Assembly (NCBI RefSeq): GCF_030546575.1
Contig: NZ_JAUOTN010000003.1
Coordinates: 372,001-436,000 of the forward strand
Length of the DNA: 64,000 nt
From: Pontibacter coccineus
GTDB taxonomy: Bacteria; Bacteroidota; Bacteroidia; Cytophagales; Hymenobacteraceae
Direction: 5' to 3'
Shown: piece by piece, positions 1 to 9,186 of the stretch
Position numbering within the stretch: the stretch's first letter is position 1
Layout: each line of letters opens with the position of its first letter
Translations under genes and position numbers: made by a program
Notes under the pieces: generated by a model
What the model was told of the DNA's origin: nothing
The model's database searches: none
Seen by the model: only the letters and a program-made list of their open reading frames with translations

Positions 1-848
1 AGTTTAATGTAGACTTTTTTGCAGGCTATTCTCCTGAGCGCATTAACCCGGGAGATAAGGAGCATACTGTTGCTAAAATACTAAAGATCACTTCCGGTTC
101 TACTCCTGAAGCTGCTGAGAAAGTGGATCAACTGTATAGAACAGTGATCACAGCCGGAACTCACAAGGCAGCTTCCATCAAAGTAGCAGAAGCAGCAAAG
201 GTAATTGAGAATGCGCAGCGCGATATTAACATTGCCTTCGTGAACGAACTTGCCAAGATTTTCAATCGCCTGGGTATTGATACTGATGAGGTGTTGGAAG
301 CAGCCGGAACGAAATGGAATTTTCTCAAATTCAAACCTGGATTAGTAGGAGGGCACTGCATCGGCGTAGATCCTTATTACCTGGCACAAAAAGCCCAGGA
401 AGCAGGTTATCACCCGGAGATTATTTTGGCTGGTCGCCGATTAAATGACGGTATGGGAGAGTATGTAGCCCATGAAGTGATTAAGTTGATGGTGAAAAAG
501 GATATACCTGTGAAGGGGGCAAAAATCCTGGTGCTCGGCATAACATTTAAGGAGAACTGCCCGGACGTGCGCAATACTAAAGTAGTAGACATCCTGCGCA
601 CGCTCAAAGATTACGATACCAATATCACGATCTACGACCCATGGGCTGAGCCAGCGGAAGTGAAGCATGAGTATGGTTGGGATTCTGTTAAAGAATTGAA
701 TGGTGTAACTGATTGCGATGCCATTATCTTAGCCGTATCTCACGATGAGTTTAAGTCAATGAACTTAAGCAAACTCTGTAGAGAAAAAGCCGTTATCTAC
801 GACGTGAAAGGCGTATTGCCTAAGGAATTGTCTGATGCCCGATTGTAG
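1..848 (+). CDS. UDP-N-acetylhexosamine 6-dehydrogenase, 3' part (WbpA/TviB family)
   Basis: This gene enters from the left edge; the open frame (codons from base 3) already runs at base 1, so the N-terminal NAD-binding domain lies outside. The visible 281 residues begin with the [14 protein letters not shown] signature of UDP-N-acetylglucosamine/galactosamine dehydrogenases. Further on is [12 protein letters not shown], where the Cys is the catalytic thiol of the UDP-glucose/UDP-mannose dehydrogenase superfamily. The C-terminal UDP-binding domain is complete ([20 protein letters not shown]). The enzyme oxidises C6 of a UDP-HexNAc to the uronic acid with two NAD+. The next gene is a matching 4-epimerase, so UDP-GalNAcA is the likely product. 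Whether the substrate is UDP-GlcNAc (WbpA) or UDP-GalNAc (WbpO/TviB) cannot be settled from this fragment. Confidence 0.9.
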   Translation, partial: FNVDFFAGYSPERINPGDKEHTVAKILKITSGSTPEAAEKVDQLYRTVITAGTHKAASIKVAEAAKVIENAQRDINIAFVNELAKIFNRLGIDTDEVLEAAGTKWNFLKFKPGLVGGHCIGVDPYYLAQKAQEAGYHPEIILAGRRLNDGMGEYVAHEVIKLMVKKDIPVKGAKILVLGITFKENCPDVRNTKVVDILRTLKDYDTNITIYDPWAEPAEVKHEYGWDSVKELNGVTDCDAIILAVSHDEFKSMNLSKLCREKAVIYDVKGVLPKELSDARL

Positions 849-867
849 GTAAACTAACTGAGTCTAA

Positions 868-903
868 AATTCCCTTCATCGGAGGGACTAGGGGTGGTTA
901 ATT
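868..903 (+). repeat. REP-like palindromic repeat, forward copy
   Basis: A palindrome-like core (AATTCCCTTCATCGGAGGG) is followed by a G-rich tail (CTAGGGGTGGTTAATT). It begins 20 bases after the dehydrogenase stop codon. It is a slightly worn copy of the repeat family that brackets the DUF559 gene at 29718-30167. Confidence 0.7.
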
Positions 904-958
904 GTTTGAAGGTAATAAAACTCTTAACTCATCACTTTTAACTTTTAACTAATTAATA

Positions 959-1954
959 GTGTACGATACTAAATATCACACGACAGATCTAAGCCAAAAT
1001 AGCTTCCTCATTACAGGCGGAGCAGGCTTCATCGGCTCTAATATCGTCGAATACCTACTCAAGTTTGGGGCAGGAAAAGTGCGTGTACTTGATAACTTTT
1101 CTACCGGTTCTATAGCAAATATTGAAGAATTCAAAAGCAAGCCGGCTTTTGAACTAATAGAAGGTGATATCCGGGATCTGGAAACCTGCAAAAGAGCGCT
1201 GGAAGGTATAAACTATGTGTCGCATCAAGCTGCACTAGGCTCGGTACCCCGCTCCATTAACGACCCAATAACGAGTAATGAAGTAAACGTAAGCGGTTTT
1301 CTGAACATGCTGGTAGCGGCAAGAGATGCAAGAGTAGAAAACTTTATCTATGCTGCAAGCTCTAGTACTTACGGTGACCACCCGGGTCTACCTAAAATTG
1401 AGAGCCAAATTGGCAATCCGCTGTCTCCGTACGCCGTGACCAAATACGTGAACGAACTTTATGCAAGTGTCTTCTCCAAGACTTATAATTTTCACACAAT
1501 AGGTCTGCGCTACTTTAATGTGTTCGGACCGAGGCAGAATCCAAAAGGACCATATGCAGCAGTGATTCCACTCCTTATTGAGGCAGCAATTGAGAACAAG
1601 CAGCCTTATATTAACGGGGACGGGGATACGAGCCGTGACTTTACTTTTGTTGAGAATGCGGTACAAGCAAACATCAAAGCCCTGCTAGCTGGAAAAATAG
1701 ACAAGCATGAGGTGGTAAACATTGCATATGGCGAGCGTACTACCCTGAACCAACTATGGCAAAGAATAACTGAAACCGCAGGAATAGAACTTAACCCGGA
1801 GTATCGGGAAGAGCGACAAGGTGATGTGCGTCACAGTTTGGCGGACATCAGCAAGGCAAACCAACTAATAGACTACAATCCTCAATTTTCTGTGGCGGAA
1901 GGTTTAGATATAGCTTTCAACTGGTATAAGCGAAACAGCACTGTAGTTCAGTAA
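959..1954 (+). CDS. UDP-N-acetylhexosamine 4-epimerase, SDR family (WbpP/TviC-like)
   Basis: An extended short-chain dehydrogenase/reductase of 331 residues. The NAD-binding motif GGAGFIG is at residues 20-26, the SSSTYGD active-site strand at 134-140 and the catalytic Tyr158/Lys162 pair in SPYAVTKY. The N-terminal extension before the Rossmann fold is characteristic of the WbpP/TviC group, which interconverts UDP-GlcNAc and UDP-GalNAc (or their uronic acids). The start is GTG at 959; no upstream ATG fits. It follows the 6-dehydrogenase by 110 bases that contain a REP-like repeat, and the two probably act in sequence to supply UDP-GalNAcA. Epimerase assignment is good; the exact substrate is inferred from context. 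Confidence 0.88.
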   Translation: MYDTKYHTTDLSQNSFLITGGAGFIGSNIVEYLLKFGAGKVRVLDNFSTGSIANIEEFKSKPAFELIEGDIRDLETCKRALEGINYVSHQAALGSVPRSINDPITSNEVNVSGFLNMLVAARDARVENFIYAASSSTYGDHPGLPKIESQIGNPLSPYAVTKYVNELYASVFSKTYNFHTIGLRYFNVFGPRQNPKGPYAAVIPLLIEAAIENKQPYINGDGDTSRDFTFVENAVQANIKALLAGKIDKHEVVNIAYGERTTLNQLWQRITETAGIELNPEYREERQGDVRHSLADISKANQLIDYNPQFSVAEGLDIAFNWYKRNSTVVQ

Positions 1955-1989
1955 TTGCCCTCCTCAAAAAGGCGGGGTTAGGGTTGGTT
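1953..1989 (+). repeat. REP-like palindromic repeat, forward copy
   Basis: Degenerate copy (AATTGCCCTCCTC, spacer, GGCGGGGTTAGGGTTGGTT) that overlaps the stop codon of the epimerase gene. Same orientation as the copy at 868. Confidence 0.6.
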
Positions 1990-2020
1990 GAACAAACTAC
2001 CATGAGAAAAATTTAACAAT

Positions 2021-3070
2021 ATGAATTTACTGATCACTGGTGGTGCCGGCTTCATCGGCTCGCACGTGGTGCGGCTTTTTGTGGAGTCCTACCCCACCTA
2101 TAACATTTTCAACCTCGACACGCTCACCTATGCGGGCAACCTGCAGAACCTGCGGGACGTGGAGGAGAAGGGGAACTACACCTTTTTGAAGGGCGACATC
2201 ACGGACGCTTCCTTTCTGGAGCGGCTCTTCGCTGAGCACCACTTTGACGCGGTGGTGCACCTGGCGGCCGAGTCGCACGTGGACCGCTCCATCGCAGGAC
2301 CCATGGCCTTCGTGCAGACCAACGTGATGGGCACGGTCAACCTTTTGGAGGCCTGCCGACGCAGCTGGAATGGCGACTACGCGGGCAAGCTCTTCTACCA
2401 CGTCTCCACTGACGAGGTGTACGGCTCGCTGGGCGCAGAGGGGCTCTTCACAGAAGAGACCCCCTACGACCCGCGCTCGCCCTACTCTGCATCGAAAGCG
2501 GCCTCGGACCACTTCGTCCGGGCCTGGCACCACACCTATGGCCTGCCCATCAAACTCTCCAACTGCTCCAACAACTACGGGCCCAACCACTTCCCCGAGA
2601 AGCTCATCCCGCTCGCCATCCACAACATCAAGGAAGGCAGGCCCGTGCCCGTCTACGGCAAGGGGGAGAACGTGCGCGACTGGCTTTACGTGTTAGACCA
2701 CGCCAGGGCCATTGACGCGATCTTCCACCGCGGAAAGGTGGGGGAGACCTACAACGTGGGGGGTGTGAACGAGTGGCGCAACCTGGATCTGATCGAGCTC
2801 CTGTGCGACGTGATGGACGAGAAGCTGGGCCGCGAGCTGGGAGAGTCGCGGAAGCTGATCACCTTTGTGAAAGACCGCGCCGGCCACGACGCCCGCTACG
2901 CCATCGACTCCTCCAAGCTAATGGAGGATTTGGGCTGGGAGCCTTCGGTCACCTTCGAGCAGGGCCTAAGGAAGACTGTGGACTGGTACCTGGAAAACGG
3001 GACCTGGCTGGAGGAGGTCACCTCGGGCCACTACCAGCAGTATTACGCCCAGCAGTACGGGGAAAGATAA
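2021..3070 (+). CDS. rfbB: dTDP-glucose 4,6-dehydratase
   Basis: 349 residues, the normal length for RmlB. GGAGFIG at residues 7-13 binds NAD, T130-D131-E132 is the catalytic triplet specific to 4,6-dehydratases, and Tyr155/Lys159 form the SDR pair (SPYSASK). It converts dTDP-glucose to dTDP-4-keto-6-deoxyglucose in the cytoplasm. It is the first gene of a compact rfbB-rfbC-rfbA block. The block is very GC-rich compared with the AT-rich genes that follow at 4.6 kb, suggesting a separate origin. Its product can feed RfbC and also the VioA-like aminotransferase at 6076. Confidence 0.97.
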   Translation: MNLLITGGAGFIGSHVVRLFVESYPTYNIFNLDTLTYAGNLQNLRDVEEKGNYTFLKGDITDASFLERLFAEHHFDAVVHLAAESHVDRSIAGPMAFVQTNVMGTVNLLEACRRSWNGDYAGKLFYHVSTDEVYGSLGAEGLFTEETPYDPRSPYSASKAASDHFVRAWHHTYGLPIKLSNCSNNYGPNHFPEKLIPLAIHNIKEGRPVPVYGKGENVRDWLYVLDHARAIDAIFHRGKVGETYNVGGVNEWRNLDLIELLCDVMDEKLGRELGESRKLITFVKDRAGHDARYAIDSSKLMEDLGWEPSVTFEQGLRKTVDWYLENGTWLEEVTSGHYQQYYAQQYGER

Positions 3071-3085
3071 GGGAAGAGAAGAGAC

Positions 3086-3649
3086 ATGAAAGTGATAGAG
3101 ACATACCTGGGGGACTGCCAGCTGCTGGAGCCGGCCGTCTTCGCAGACGAGCGGGGCAACTTCTTTGAAAGCTTCAACGAGGAGAAGTTCAACACCCTGG
3201 TGGGAAAAGAAGTGCGTTTTGTGCAGGACAACCAGTCCCTCTCCACCTACGGGGTGCTGCGGGGGCTCCATTTCCAGCGCGGGGAGCACGCGCAGGCCAA
3301 GCTGGTGCGGGTGCTGCGGGGTGAGGTGATTGACGTGGCCGTGGACCTGCGGCCGGATTCGCCCTCCTTCGGGAAGCACTTCTCGGTGGTGCTCAGCGCC
3401 GAAAACCGGCTGCAGCTTTTCATCCCGCGCGGCTTCGCCCACGGCTTTGCGGTGCTGAGCCGGGAGGCCGAGTTCTTCTACAAGTGCGACAACTACTACA
3501 ACAAAGAGAGCGAGGGCAGCCTCCTCTACAGCGACCCGGAGCTGGGCATCGACTGGGGGATTGACCCGGCAGAGCTGATCGTGTCCGCAAAGGACCGCGA
3601 GAGCCCCCTCTTCGCGCAGGCAAGGGCGGTGATAAGGGGCGCCCGCTGA
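3086..3649 (+). CDS. rfbC: dTDP-4-dehydrorhamnose 3,5-epimerase
   Basis: 187 residues, the usual length for the RmlC cupin. The catalytic His62 lies in the diagnostic VLRGLHFQ motif, and the barrel strands around IPRGFAHGFAVL are intact. The enzyme epimerises C3 and C5 of dTDP-4-keto-6-deoxyglucose. It starts 15 bases after rfbB with a purine-rich leader and is as GC-rich as rfbB. The reductase rfbD, which would finish dTDP-rhamnose, is not in the window, so the pathway must be completed elsewhere or the epimerised intermediate has another use. Confidence 0.96.
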   Translation: MKVIETYLGDCQLLEPAVFADERGNFFESFNEEKFNTLVGKEVRFVQDNQSLSTYGVLRGLHFQRGEHAQAKLVRVLRGEVIDVAVDLRPDSPSFGKHFSVVLSAENRLQLFIPRGFAHGFAVLSREAEFFYKCDNYYNKESEGSLLYSDPELGIDWGIDPAELIVSAKDRESPLFAQARAVIRGAR

Positions 3650-3696
3650 AACGTGGTCAGATTCCCAGGCCGGGAGGGTGAGAGCAAAAGATTGCA

Positions 3697-3704
3697 TACC
3701 TTTG
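3697..3704 (+). promoter_or_regulatory. Bacteroidota-type -7 box upstream of rfbA
   Basis: TACCTTTG matches the TAnnTTTG -7 consensus of the Bacteroidota primary sigma factor. It lies in the 105-base gap between rfbC and rfbA, 50 bases before the rfbA start. I see no convincing -33 box, so this rests on the -7 match and its position. Confidence 0.5.
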
Positions 3705-3754
3705 CCGCCGAAGCGACACAGTAAGTATAACGTAAAACACCAAAAAGAAAACAA

Positions 3755-4618
3755 ATGAAAGGCATCATCCTGGCCGGGGGCTCCGGCACGCGCCTGCACC
3801 CCCTGACGCTGGCCGTGAGCAAGCAGCTCATGCCCGTCTACGACAAGCCCATGATCTACTACCCGCTCTCCACTTTGATGCTGGCGGGCATCCGGGAGAT
3901 CCTGATCATCTCCACGCCGCACGATCTGCCGATGTTCGAGCGCCTCTTGGGGGACGGAAGCCGCATCGGTTGCCGCTTTGAGTACAAGGTGCAGGAGGTG
4001 CCCAACGGGCTGGCGCAGGCCTTCGTGCTCGGTGAGGAGTTCATCGGGGATGATAAAGTAGCCCTGGTGCTGGGCGACAACATCTTCTACGGGGCCGGGA
4101 TGAGCAAACTGCTGCAGGCCAACGCCGACCCGGACGGGGGCGTAGTTTACGCCTACCACGTCCAGGACCCCGAGCGCTACGGCGTGGTGGAGTTCGACGA
4201 GCAGGGCAAGGCTGTCTCGATTGAGGAGAAGCCGAGTGTACCAAAAAGTAGCTACGCCGTGCCGGGACTCTATTTCTATGACAACGAGGTAGTAGAGATC
4301 GCCAAAGGCCTGGAGCCCAGCCCGCGGGGCGAGTACGAGATCACGGACGTCAACCGCGAGTACCTGCGAAGGGGAAAGCTGAAGGTAGGCGTGCTCAACC
4401 GCGGCACGGCCTGGCTCGACACGGGCACGATCCAGTCGCTGATGCAGGCGGCCACCTTCGTGCAGGTGATCGAGGAGCGGCAGGGCCTCAAGATCGGGTG
4501 TATAGAAGAAGTGGCCTGGCGCATGGGCTTCATCAACGATGAGCAGCTAAAGGCCGCAGCGGAGCCGCTGCGCAAAAGCGGATACGGCGAGTACCTGCTA
4601 AAAGCAATAAAGGGGTAG
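3755..4618 (+). CDS. rfbA: Glucose-1-phosphate thymidylyltransferase
   Basis: 287 residues, as expected for RmlA. The nucleotide-binding loop GGSGTRL is at residues 8-14, followed by [17 protein letters not shown] at 22-38. LGDNIFYG supplies a metal-binding Asp, and [17 protein letters not shown] is the sugar-binding region. It makes dTDP-glucose from glucose-1-phosphate and dTTP, the first step of dTDP-6-deoxyhexose synthesis, although it is the third gene here. It has its own likely promoter at 3697. Downstream the base composition changes abruptly to AT-rich. Confidence 0.97.
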   Translation: MKGIILAGGSGTRLHPLTLAVSKQLMPVYDKPMIYYPLSTLMLAGIREILIISTPHDLPMFERLLGDGSRIGCRFEYKVQEVPNGLAQAFVLGEEFIGDDKVALVLGDNIFYGAGMSKLLQANADPDGGVVYAYHVQDPERYGVVEFDEQGKAVSIEEKPSVPKSSYAVPGLYFYDNEVVEIAKGLEPSPRGEYEITDVNREYLRRGKLKVGVLNRGTAWLDTGTIQSLMQAATFVQVIEERQGLKIGCIEEVAWRMGFINDEQLKAAAEPLRKSGYGEYLLKAIKG

Positions 4619-4636
4619 TAAGAATAATATTTAATT

Positions 4637-6079
4637 TTGAGCTTAAAACAAAAAACCTTATCGGCACTATTTTGGACGTTTAGTCAGCAATTTGGTGTGC
4701 AATTTATTAATTTCTTTGTTTCGGTTTTGCTTGCAAGGTCGCTAATGCCTGCTGAATTCGGCTTGATAGGTATGCTTTCTATCTTCATAGGAATAGGATC
4801 AAGCTTAATTGATAGCGGGCTCACCTCTTCTTTAATAAGAACTCCCCAACCAGATGAACGTGATTATTCAACGGTCTTTTTTATTAATCTCGTAAGTAGC
4901 ATCATTATTTATATTATCTTATTTTTTAGTTCTCCTTATATTGCTGCATTTTATGAGCAACCAATACTTGAAAGTATTGTGCAGATCTATACTTTATCAT
5001 TCATTATTAATGCCTTTGCTAGCGTACAGCGCACCAAATTGACAAAGGAAATGAATTTCAAGATTCAGATGACAATACAAATTCCATCTATTATTTGCAG
5101 TGGTTGTATAGGTGTTGCATTGGCTTATACCGGTTATGGTGTATGGAGTTTAGTTTTTATGAATTTATTTCAGTCACTTATTTCTACAATACAATTGTGG
5201 GTACGGAGTGGTTGGTATCCAAGCTTAATATTTGATATAGAAAAGTTTAAATATCATTTCAATTTTGGTTATAAGCTAACTTTGTCTGGTATATTAGATA
5301 CTGTTTATAGCAACATATATAATTTAATAATAGGTAAATTTTTTTCCGCAGCTCAATTAGGTTTTTATACAAGAGCACAATCACTTAAAATGTTGCCTGT
5401 TAAGAACATATCCTCTGCGTTAAACAAAGTAACTTATCCGTTATTTTCCTCAATCCAAAATGACAATATTAAACTGAAAGAAGTTTACAGAAGATTAATG
5501 CAACAAGTAGTCTTTTGGTTAGCACCTACAATGATTTATTTAGCTGTAGTAGCCGAACCACTTTTTCGTGTTTTAATAGGTGAAAAGTGGATGCCTGCAG
5601 TTCCTTACTTTCAAATATTGTGTGCTGTAGGTATTATGTATCCGATCCATTCTTATAATTTAAATATTTTAAATGTTAAAGGAAGAAGTGATTTACATCT
5701 TAAGTTAGAAATAATTAAGAAAATCATTATCACTATTGGTATAGCCTGTGCCATCCCTTTTGGAATTTATGGGTTGCTCTACTTTCAACTTATTTCCTCT
5801 TCAGTTTCACTATTTATCAACTCTTGGTATAGTGGTAAATTAATTAATTACCCGATAATTGATCAATTTAAAGATCTTATACCAGAAATAATAATAGCAT
5901 TAGTAACTGGAACTACTGTTTGGAGTCTTGATAATTATGTTTTTAATAATATTTTCTTACATGACTTGTTTAGGATTTCTACTTTAGGTATTGTGTATTT
6001 CACTATGTATTTAGTCATTAGCTATATCTCTAGTATTCCAGCAATTATCGATTTTAAACAACTTGTTTTAAAAAAATGA
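4637..6079 (+). CDS. Wzx-type oligosaccharide flippase (MOP superfamily)
   Basis: 480 residues with about twelve to fourteen hydrophobic segments spread over the whole length. The N-terminus (ALFWTFSQQFGVQFINFF, then LARSLMPAEFGLIGML) is typical of polysaccharide-synthase/flippase family proteins. It is expected to move undecaprenyl-diphosphate-linked repeat units across the inner membrane for polymerisation. TTG at 4637 is the likely start because the next Met (in ARSLMPAEFG) would remove the first helix. It begins the AT-rich island and overlaps the next gene by four bases (ATGA), implying translational coupling. Confidence 0.9.
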   Translation: MSLKQKTLSALFWTFSQQFGVQFINFFVSVLLARSLMPAEFGLIGMLSIFIGIGSSLIDSGLTSSLIRTPQPDERDYSTVFFINLVSSIIIYIILFFSSPYIAAFYEQPILESIVQIYTLSFIINAFASVQRTKLTKEMNFKIQMTIQIPSIICSGCIGVALAYTGYGVWSLVFMNLFQSLISTIQLWVRSGWYPSLIFDIEKFKYHFNFGYKLTLSGILDTVYSNIYNLIIGKFFSAAQLGFYTRAQSLKMLPVKNISSALNKVTYPLFSSIQNDNIKLKEVYRRLMQQVVFWLAPTMIYLAVVAEPLFRVLIGEKWMPAVPYFQILCAVGIMYPIHSYNLNILNVKGRSDLHLKLEIIKKIIITIGIACAIPFGIYGLLYFQLISSSVSLFINSWYSGKLINYPIIDQFKDLIPEIIIALVTGTTVWSLDNYVFNNIFLHDLFRISTLGIVYFTMYLVISYISSIPAIIDFKQLVLKK

Positions 6080-7143
6080 TACCTGTTACAAAACCGTTTT
6101 TGCCTCCTATTGAGGAGTATGATGTATTCGTAAAGCAAATTTGGAAACGCCAATGGCTTACAAATAATGGACCATTAGTTAACGAATTAGAGTTAAAGTT
6201 AAAAGAGCATTTAAATCTACCGCATTTGCTTTTTGTAACTAATGGCACTATAGCTATACAATTAGCAATAAAAGCTTTAGGTTTAAAAGGTGAAATTATC
6301 ACGACACCTTTTAGTTATGTAGCAACTACAAGTTCAATAGTATGGGAAGGTTGTAAACCTGTGTTTGTAGACATAGATAAAAATACATTAAATATTGATC
6401 CATTAGCAATTGAGTCTGCAATTACACCTAGTACATCTGCAATTCTAGCAACTCATTGTTTTGGAAATCCTTGTGATATTGATGCTATACAAATTATCGC
6501 AGAGAAACATGGGTTAAAAGTTATTTATGATGCGGCTCATTGTTTCGGTACCAAATATAAAGGAAAATCAGTTTTTGAATATGGAGATGTAAGTACTACC
6601 AGTTTTCATGCAACAAAATTGTATCATACTATTGAAGGAGGTGCTGTTTTTACGAAAGATAGTAGCGTTTTAGAACGAATTGCGTACATGCGTAATTTTG
6701 GTCATTCAGGTCCTGTAAGTTTTAATTGTGTGGGAATTAATGGTAAAAACTCAGAGTTTCATGCGGCTATGGGTTTAGCTAATTTAAAAAGCGTAGGTAA
6801 TATTATAAAGAAGAGAAAAGAGCTTTCAAGGATTTATGATGCATGTCTTCCAAAGGAATTTATGAGGCCATCATTACAAAAAAACACTGATTACAATTAC
6901 TCTTACTATCCAGTCATTATAGAATCAGAAGAGAAGTTATTAGTTCTAATTGAGATACTTAATAGAAATGAAATCTTTCCTAGGAGATACTTCTATCCTA
7001 CACTTAATAAATTACCATACATAGGAAAAGTAGAAATGCCTGTTTCCGAAGATATTTCTAAAAGGATTATATGTTTACCTTTATATTTTGATTTAACGGA
7101 AGAAGAAGTTCATCTAATTTGTAGAACAGTAAATAGAGCATAG
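6076..7143 (+). CDS. DegT/DnrJ/EryC1/StrS aminotransferase, VioA-like
   Basis: 355 residues, a sugar nucleotide aminotransferase of PLP fold type I. The PLP lysine is Lys181 in FHATKLYHTIEGG, and Asp152 (YDAAHCFG) binds the pyridine nitrogen. The N-terminus IPVTKPFLPP and the CFGNPCDID segment resemble VioA, which makes dTDP-4-amino-4,6-dideoxyglucose from dTDP-4-keto-6-deoxyglucose. RfbA and RfbB just upstream would provide that substrate. The start codon overlaps the flippase stop. The VioA assignment is an inference from motif resemblance and pathway; related enzymes act on UDP sugars. Confidence 0.85.
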   Translation: MIPVTKPFLPPIEEYDVFVKQIWKRQWLTNNGPLVNELELKLKEHLNLPHLLFVTNGTIAIQLAIKALGLKGEIITTPFSYVATTSSIVWEGCKPVFVDIDKNTLNIDPLAIESAITPSTSAILATHCFGNPCDIDAIQIIAEKHGLKVIYDAAHCFGTKYKGKSVFEYGDVSTTSFHATKLYHTIEGGAVFTKDSSVLERIAYMRNFGHSGPVSFNCVGINGKNSEFHAAMGLANLKSVGNIIKKRKELSRIYDACLPKEFMRPSLQKNTDYNYSYYPVIIESEEKLLVLIEILNRNEIFPRRYFYPTLNKLPYIGKVEMPVSEDISKRIICLPLYFDLTEEEVHLICRTVNRA

Positions 7144-7160
7144 AATTTAAATATATAAAT

Positions 7161-8477
7161 ATGAAAATTTTACTTATAGGGCAGTGTACCCTTCACTGGG
7201 GAAGAATGGAATATGGTAACATTGGTAATTTCTACATAATTGAGCCTTTCATACGTGAATTACATAAGACTTTTGTGGGTGCCGAAATAAGCACCACTTT
7301 CCAAATGTCTGATGATTTTTGTGAAAGAGAAGGGTTAAAATGCTTGCCAATGAATTGGTACTATGCGTGGGATGAAAGCGATTTAAATACTGCTTTATTA
7401 GAATATGGTGCTGCACTAACCTATAATAAAACGGGCTACCTTCCTAAAAGTACTCCATTTATAGAAGAAGTTTTAAATAGTGATTTAGTAATAGATTTTA
7501 GTGGAGATATATGGGGAGATAATGCCAATTTTCTTGGTAAGGATAGGTTTTTGGTAGGGCTTTATAAGGACAGAGTCGCACAGCTTCTAGGCAAGCCAGT
7601 AGCAATGATTGCAGGCTCACCTGGACCTTTTAAAAATCAAGAGACATTAGCTTTTGCAAAAGAAGTATTCGAAAATTTTGATCTAGTCACGAATCGTGAA
7701 GCAGTTAGTATAGATCTTTTAACAGAAGAAGGCTTTAATGTATCTAAAGTTAAAAGCTTAGCTTGTCCTGCGTTTTTGTTTGAACCTAACTCTGGCGAGG
7801 AAATTACAAATCTACTAAAAGAAGAAGGTTTAAGCGGCAGAGAAAAACCAATAGTTGGCTTTGTATTATGTGGCTGGAACTTTTTGACAGGACCTTTTGA
7901 TAAATGGCCGCGAGAAAATGAAGAATACATTCTTTTTGCCGAAGTAGTAGAGTATCTTACAGAGAAGTTAAACGTCAGTGTTTGTTTAATGTCTCATTCT
8001 AATGGATTTGATGTTCCTCCTGCACCATTTAAACTTACTCATGGTAGGGATTATCCTGTGGCAAAACAATTGGAGGAGGTATTAATAAAAAGAGGTATAT
8101 CACAAGATTTCTTTGTTTTAAATAATATCTATGATACTTGGACAACAAAGGCTATTATAGGAAATTTTGATATGCTTGTTAGTGGAAGAGTTCATGCAGC
8201 TGTAGCAGGTCTTTCTCAGTGCGTTCCTACAGTAGTTATAGATTATGGACATGAACCAAAGGCTCATAAGCTGTTAGGTTTTGCTAAAGTTGCACAGGCT
8301 GAAAAATATGTCGCAGATCCTGCTCAAGTTGGCGATATGATTGCCAAGGTAATAATGTGTTGGAAAAATAGAGAGACATATAAGCAACACTTAGAACATG
8401 TAATGCCTAAGGTAAAATCAACAGCTGTTAAAAATTTCTTAGCACTTAAAGAGATAGTTGACAATACTAAAGATTAG
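7161..8477 (+). CDS. Polysaccharide pyruvyl transferase family protein
   Basis: 438 residues with a CsaB/WcaK-type fold. The N-terminal GQCTLHWGRMEYGNIGNFYI opens a Rossmann-like half, and the conserved C-terminal block reads SGRVHAAVAGLSQCVPTV followed by HEPKAHKLLGF. SGRxH is the diagnostic motif. Family members add pyruvate from phosphoenolpyruvate to a sugar as a ketal, though some members are involved in other transfers. It sits 17 bases after the aminotransferase and 5 bases before the WbqC gene. The role in decorating the repeat unit is inferred. Confidence 0.82.
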   Translation: MKILLIGQCTLHWGRMEYGNIGNFYIIEPFIRELHKTFVGAEISTTFQMSDDFCEREGLKCLPMNWYYAWDESDLNTALLEYGAALTYNKTGYLPKSTPFIEEVLNSDLVIDFSGDIWGDNANFLGKDRFLVGLYKDRVAQLLGKPVAMIAGSPGPFKNQETLAFAKEVFENFDLVTNREAVSIDLLTEEGFNVSKVKSLACPAFLFEPNSGEEITNLLKEEGLSGREKPIVGFVLCGWNFLTGPFDKWPRENEEYILFAEVVEYLTEKLNVSVCLMSHSNGFDVPPAPFKLTHGRDYPVAKQLEEVLIKRGISQDFFVLNNIYDTWTTKAIIGNFDMLVSGRVHAAVAGLSQCVPTVVIDYGHEPKAHKLLGFAKVAQAEKYVADPAQVGDMIAKVIMCWKNRETYKQHLEHVMPKVKSTAVKNFLALKEIVDNTKD

Positions 8478-8482
8478 AAAGA

Positions 8483-9184
8483 ATGCGCGTAGCAATAATG
8501 CAGCCCTATTTTCTACCTTACATAGGGTATTTTCAGTTAATGAATGCTGTAGATACTTTTGTCGTGTACGACAATATTGAATTTTCAAAGAAAGGATGGG
8601 TGCAACGTAATAGATATTTGCAAGGAGGGAAAGACCAACTTTTTTCATTACCATTAAAGAAAGACTCTGATTATTTAAATATTGTCGATAGGTGTTTGGG
8701 TGATGTTTACATATCAGAATCTGAGAAGTTGCTGAGGAGGTTAGAATCTTCTTACAGGAAAGCACCATATTTTTCTGATGCTTTTCCAGTAATTGAAAAA
8801 TGTGTGAAACACCAAGATAGAAATCTATTTAATTTTATATTTCATTCTTTAAAAGTTATAAGAGAGTATATTGATTTAGATTCTGAGTTGATAGTTTCTT
8901 CAAGAATTGATATTGAAAATGGCTTGAAGGGAGAAGAAAGGGTTATAGCAACGTGTAAGGCTTTAGGAGCAAAACATTACATTAATGCTATTGGTGGTAT
9001 AGAGTTATATAATAAAAGCAGGTTTCTCAAAGAAGGAATAGCACTGTCATTCATTAAATCTGAACAAATTATTTATCAACAGTTTGGAGATAATTTTATA
9101 TCAAACCTATCAATCTTAGATGTTATGATGTTCAATGATAGGGAAACTATAAAGCAATTTTTAAAAAGATATAATTTGATCTAA
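8483..9184 (+). CDS. WbqC family protein
   Basis: 233 residues, near the usual family length. The N-terminus MRVAIMQPYFLPYIGYFQLM and FVVYDNIEFSKKGWVQRNR are the hallmark of the WbqC-like family, which is found in O-antigen and capsule loci next to aminosugar genes. Its reaction is not firmly known to me; a role in acylating an amino sugar is often suggested by context. Here it lies between a pyruvyl transferase and a GNAT acyltransferase, downstream of a VioA-like aminotransferase, which fits modification of the 4-amino group. Confidence 0.85.
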   Translation: MRVAIMQPYFLPYIGYFQLMNAVDTFVVYDNIEFSKKGWVQRNRYLQGGKDQLFSLPLKKDSDYLNIVDRCLGDVYISESEKLLRRLESSYRKAPYFSDAFPVIEKCVKHQDRNLFNFIFHSLKVIREYIDLDSELIVSSRIDIENGLKGEERVIATCKALGAKHYINAIGGIELYNKSRFLKEGIALSFIKSEQIIYQQFGDNFISNLSILDVMMFNDRETIKQFLKRYNLI

Positions 9185-9186
9185 CA

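Noticed and set aside
2027..4159. Long minus-strand open frames opposite rfbB, rfbC and rfbA
   Set aside because: They are antisense frames caused by high GC in the real genes; their translations are low-complexity and match no family.
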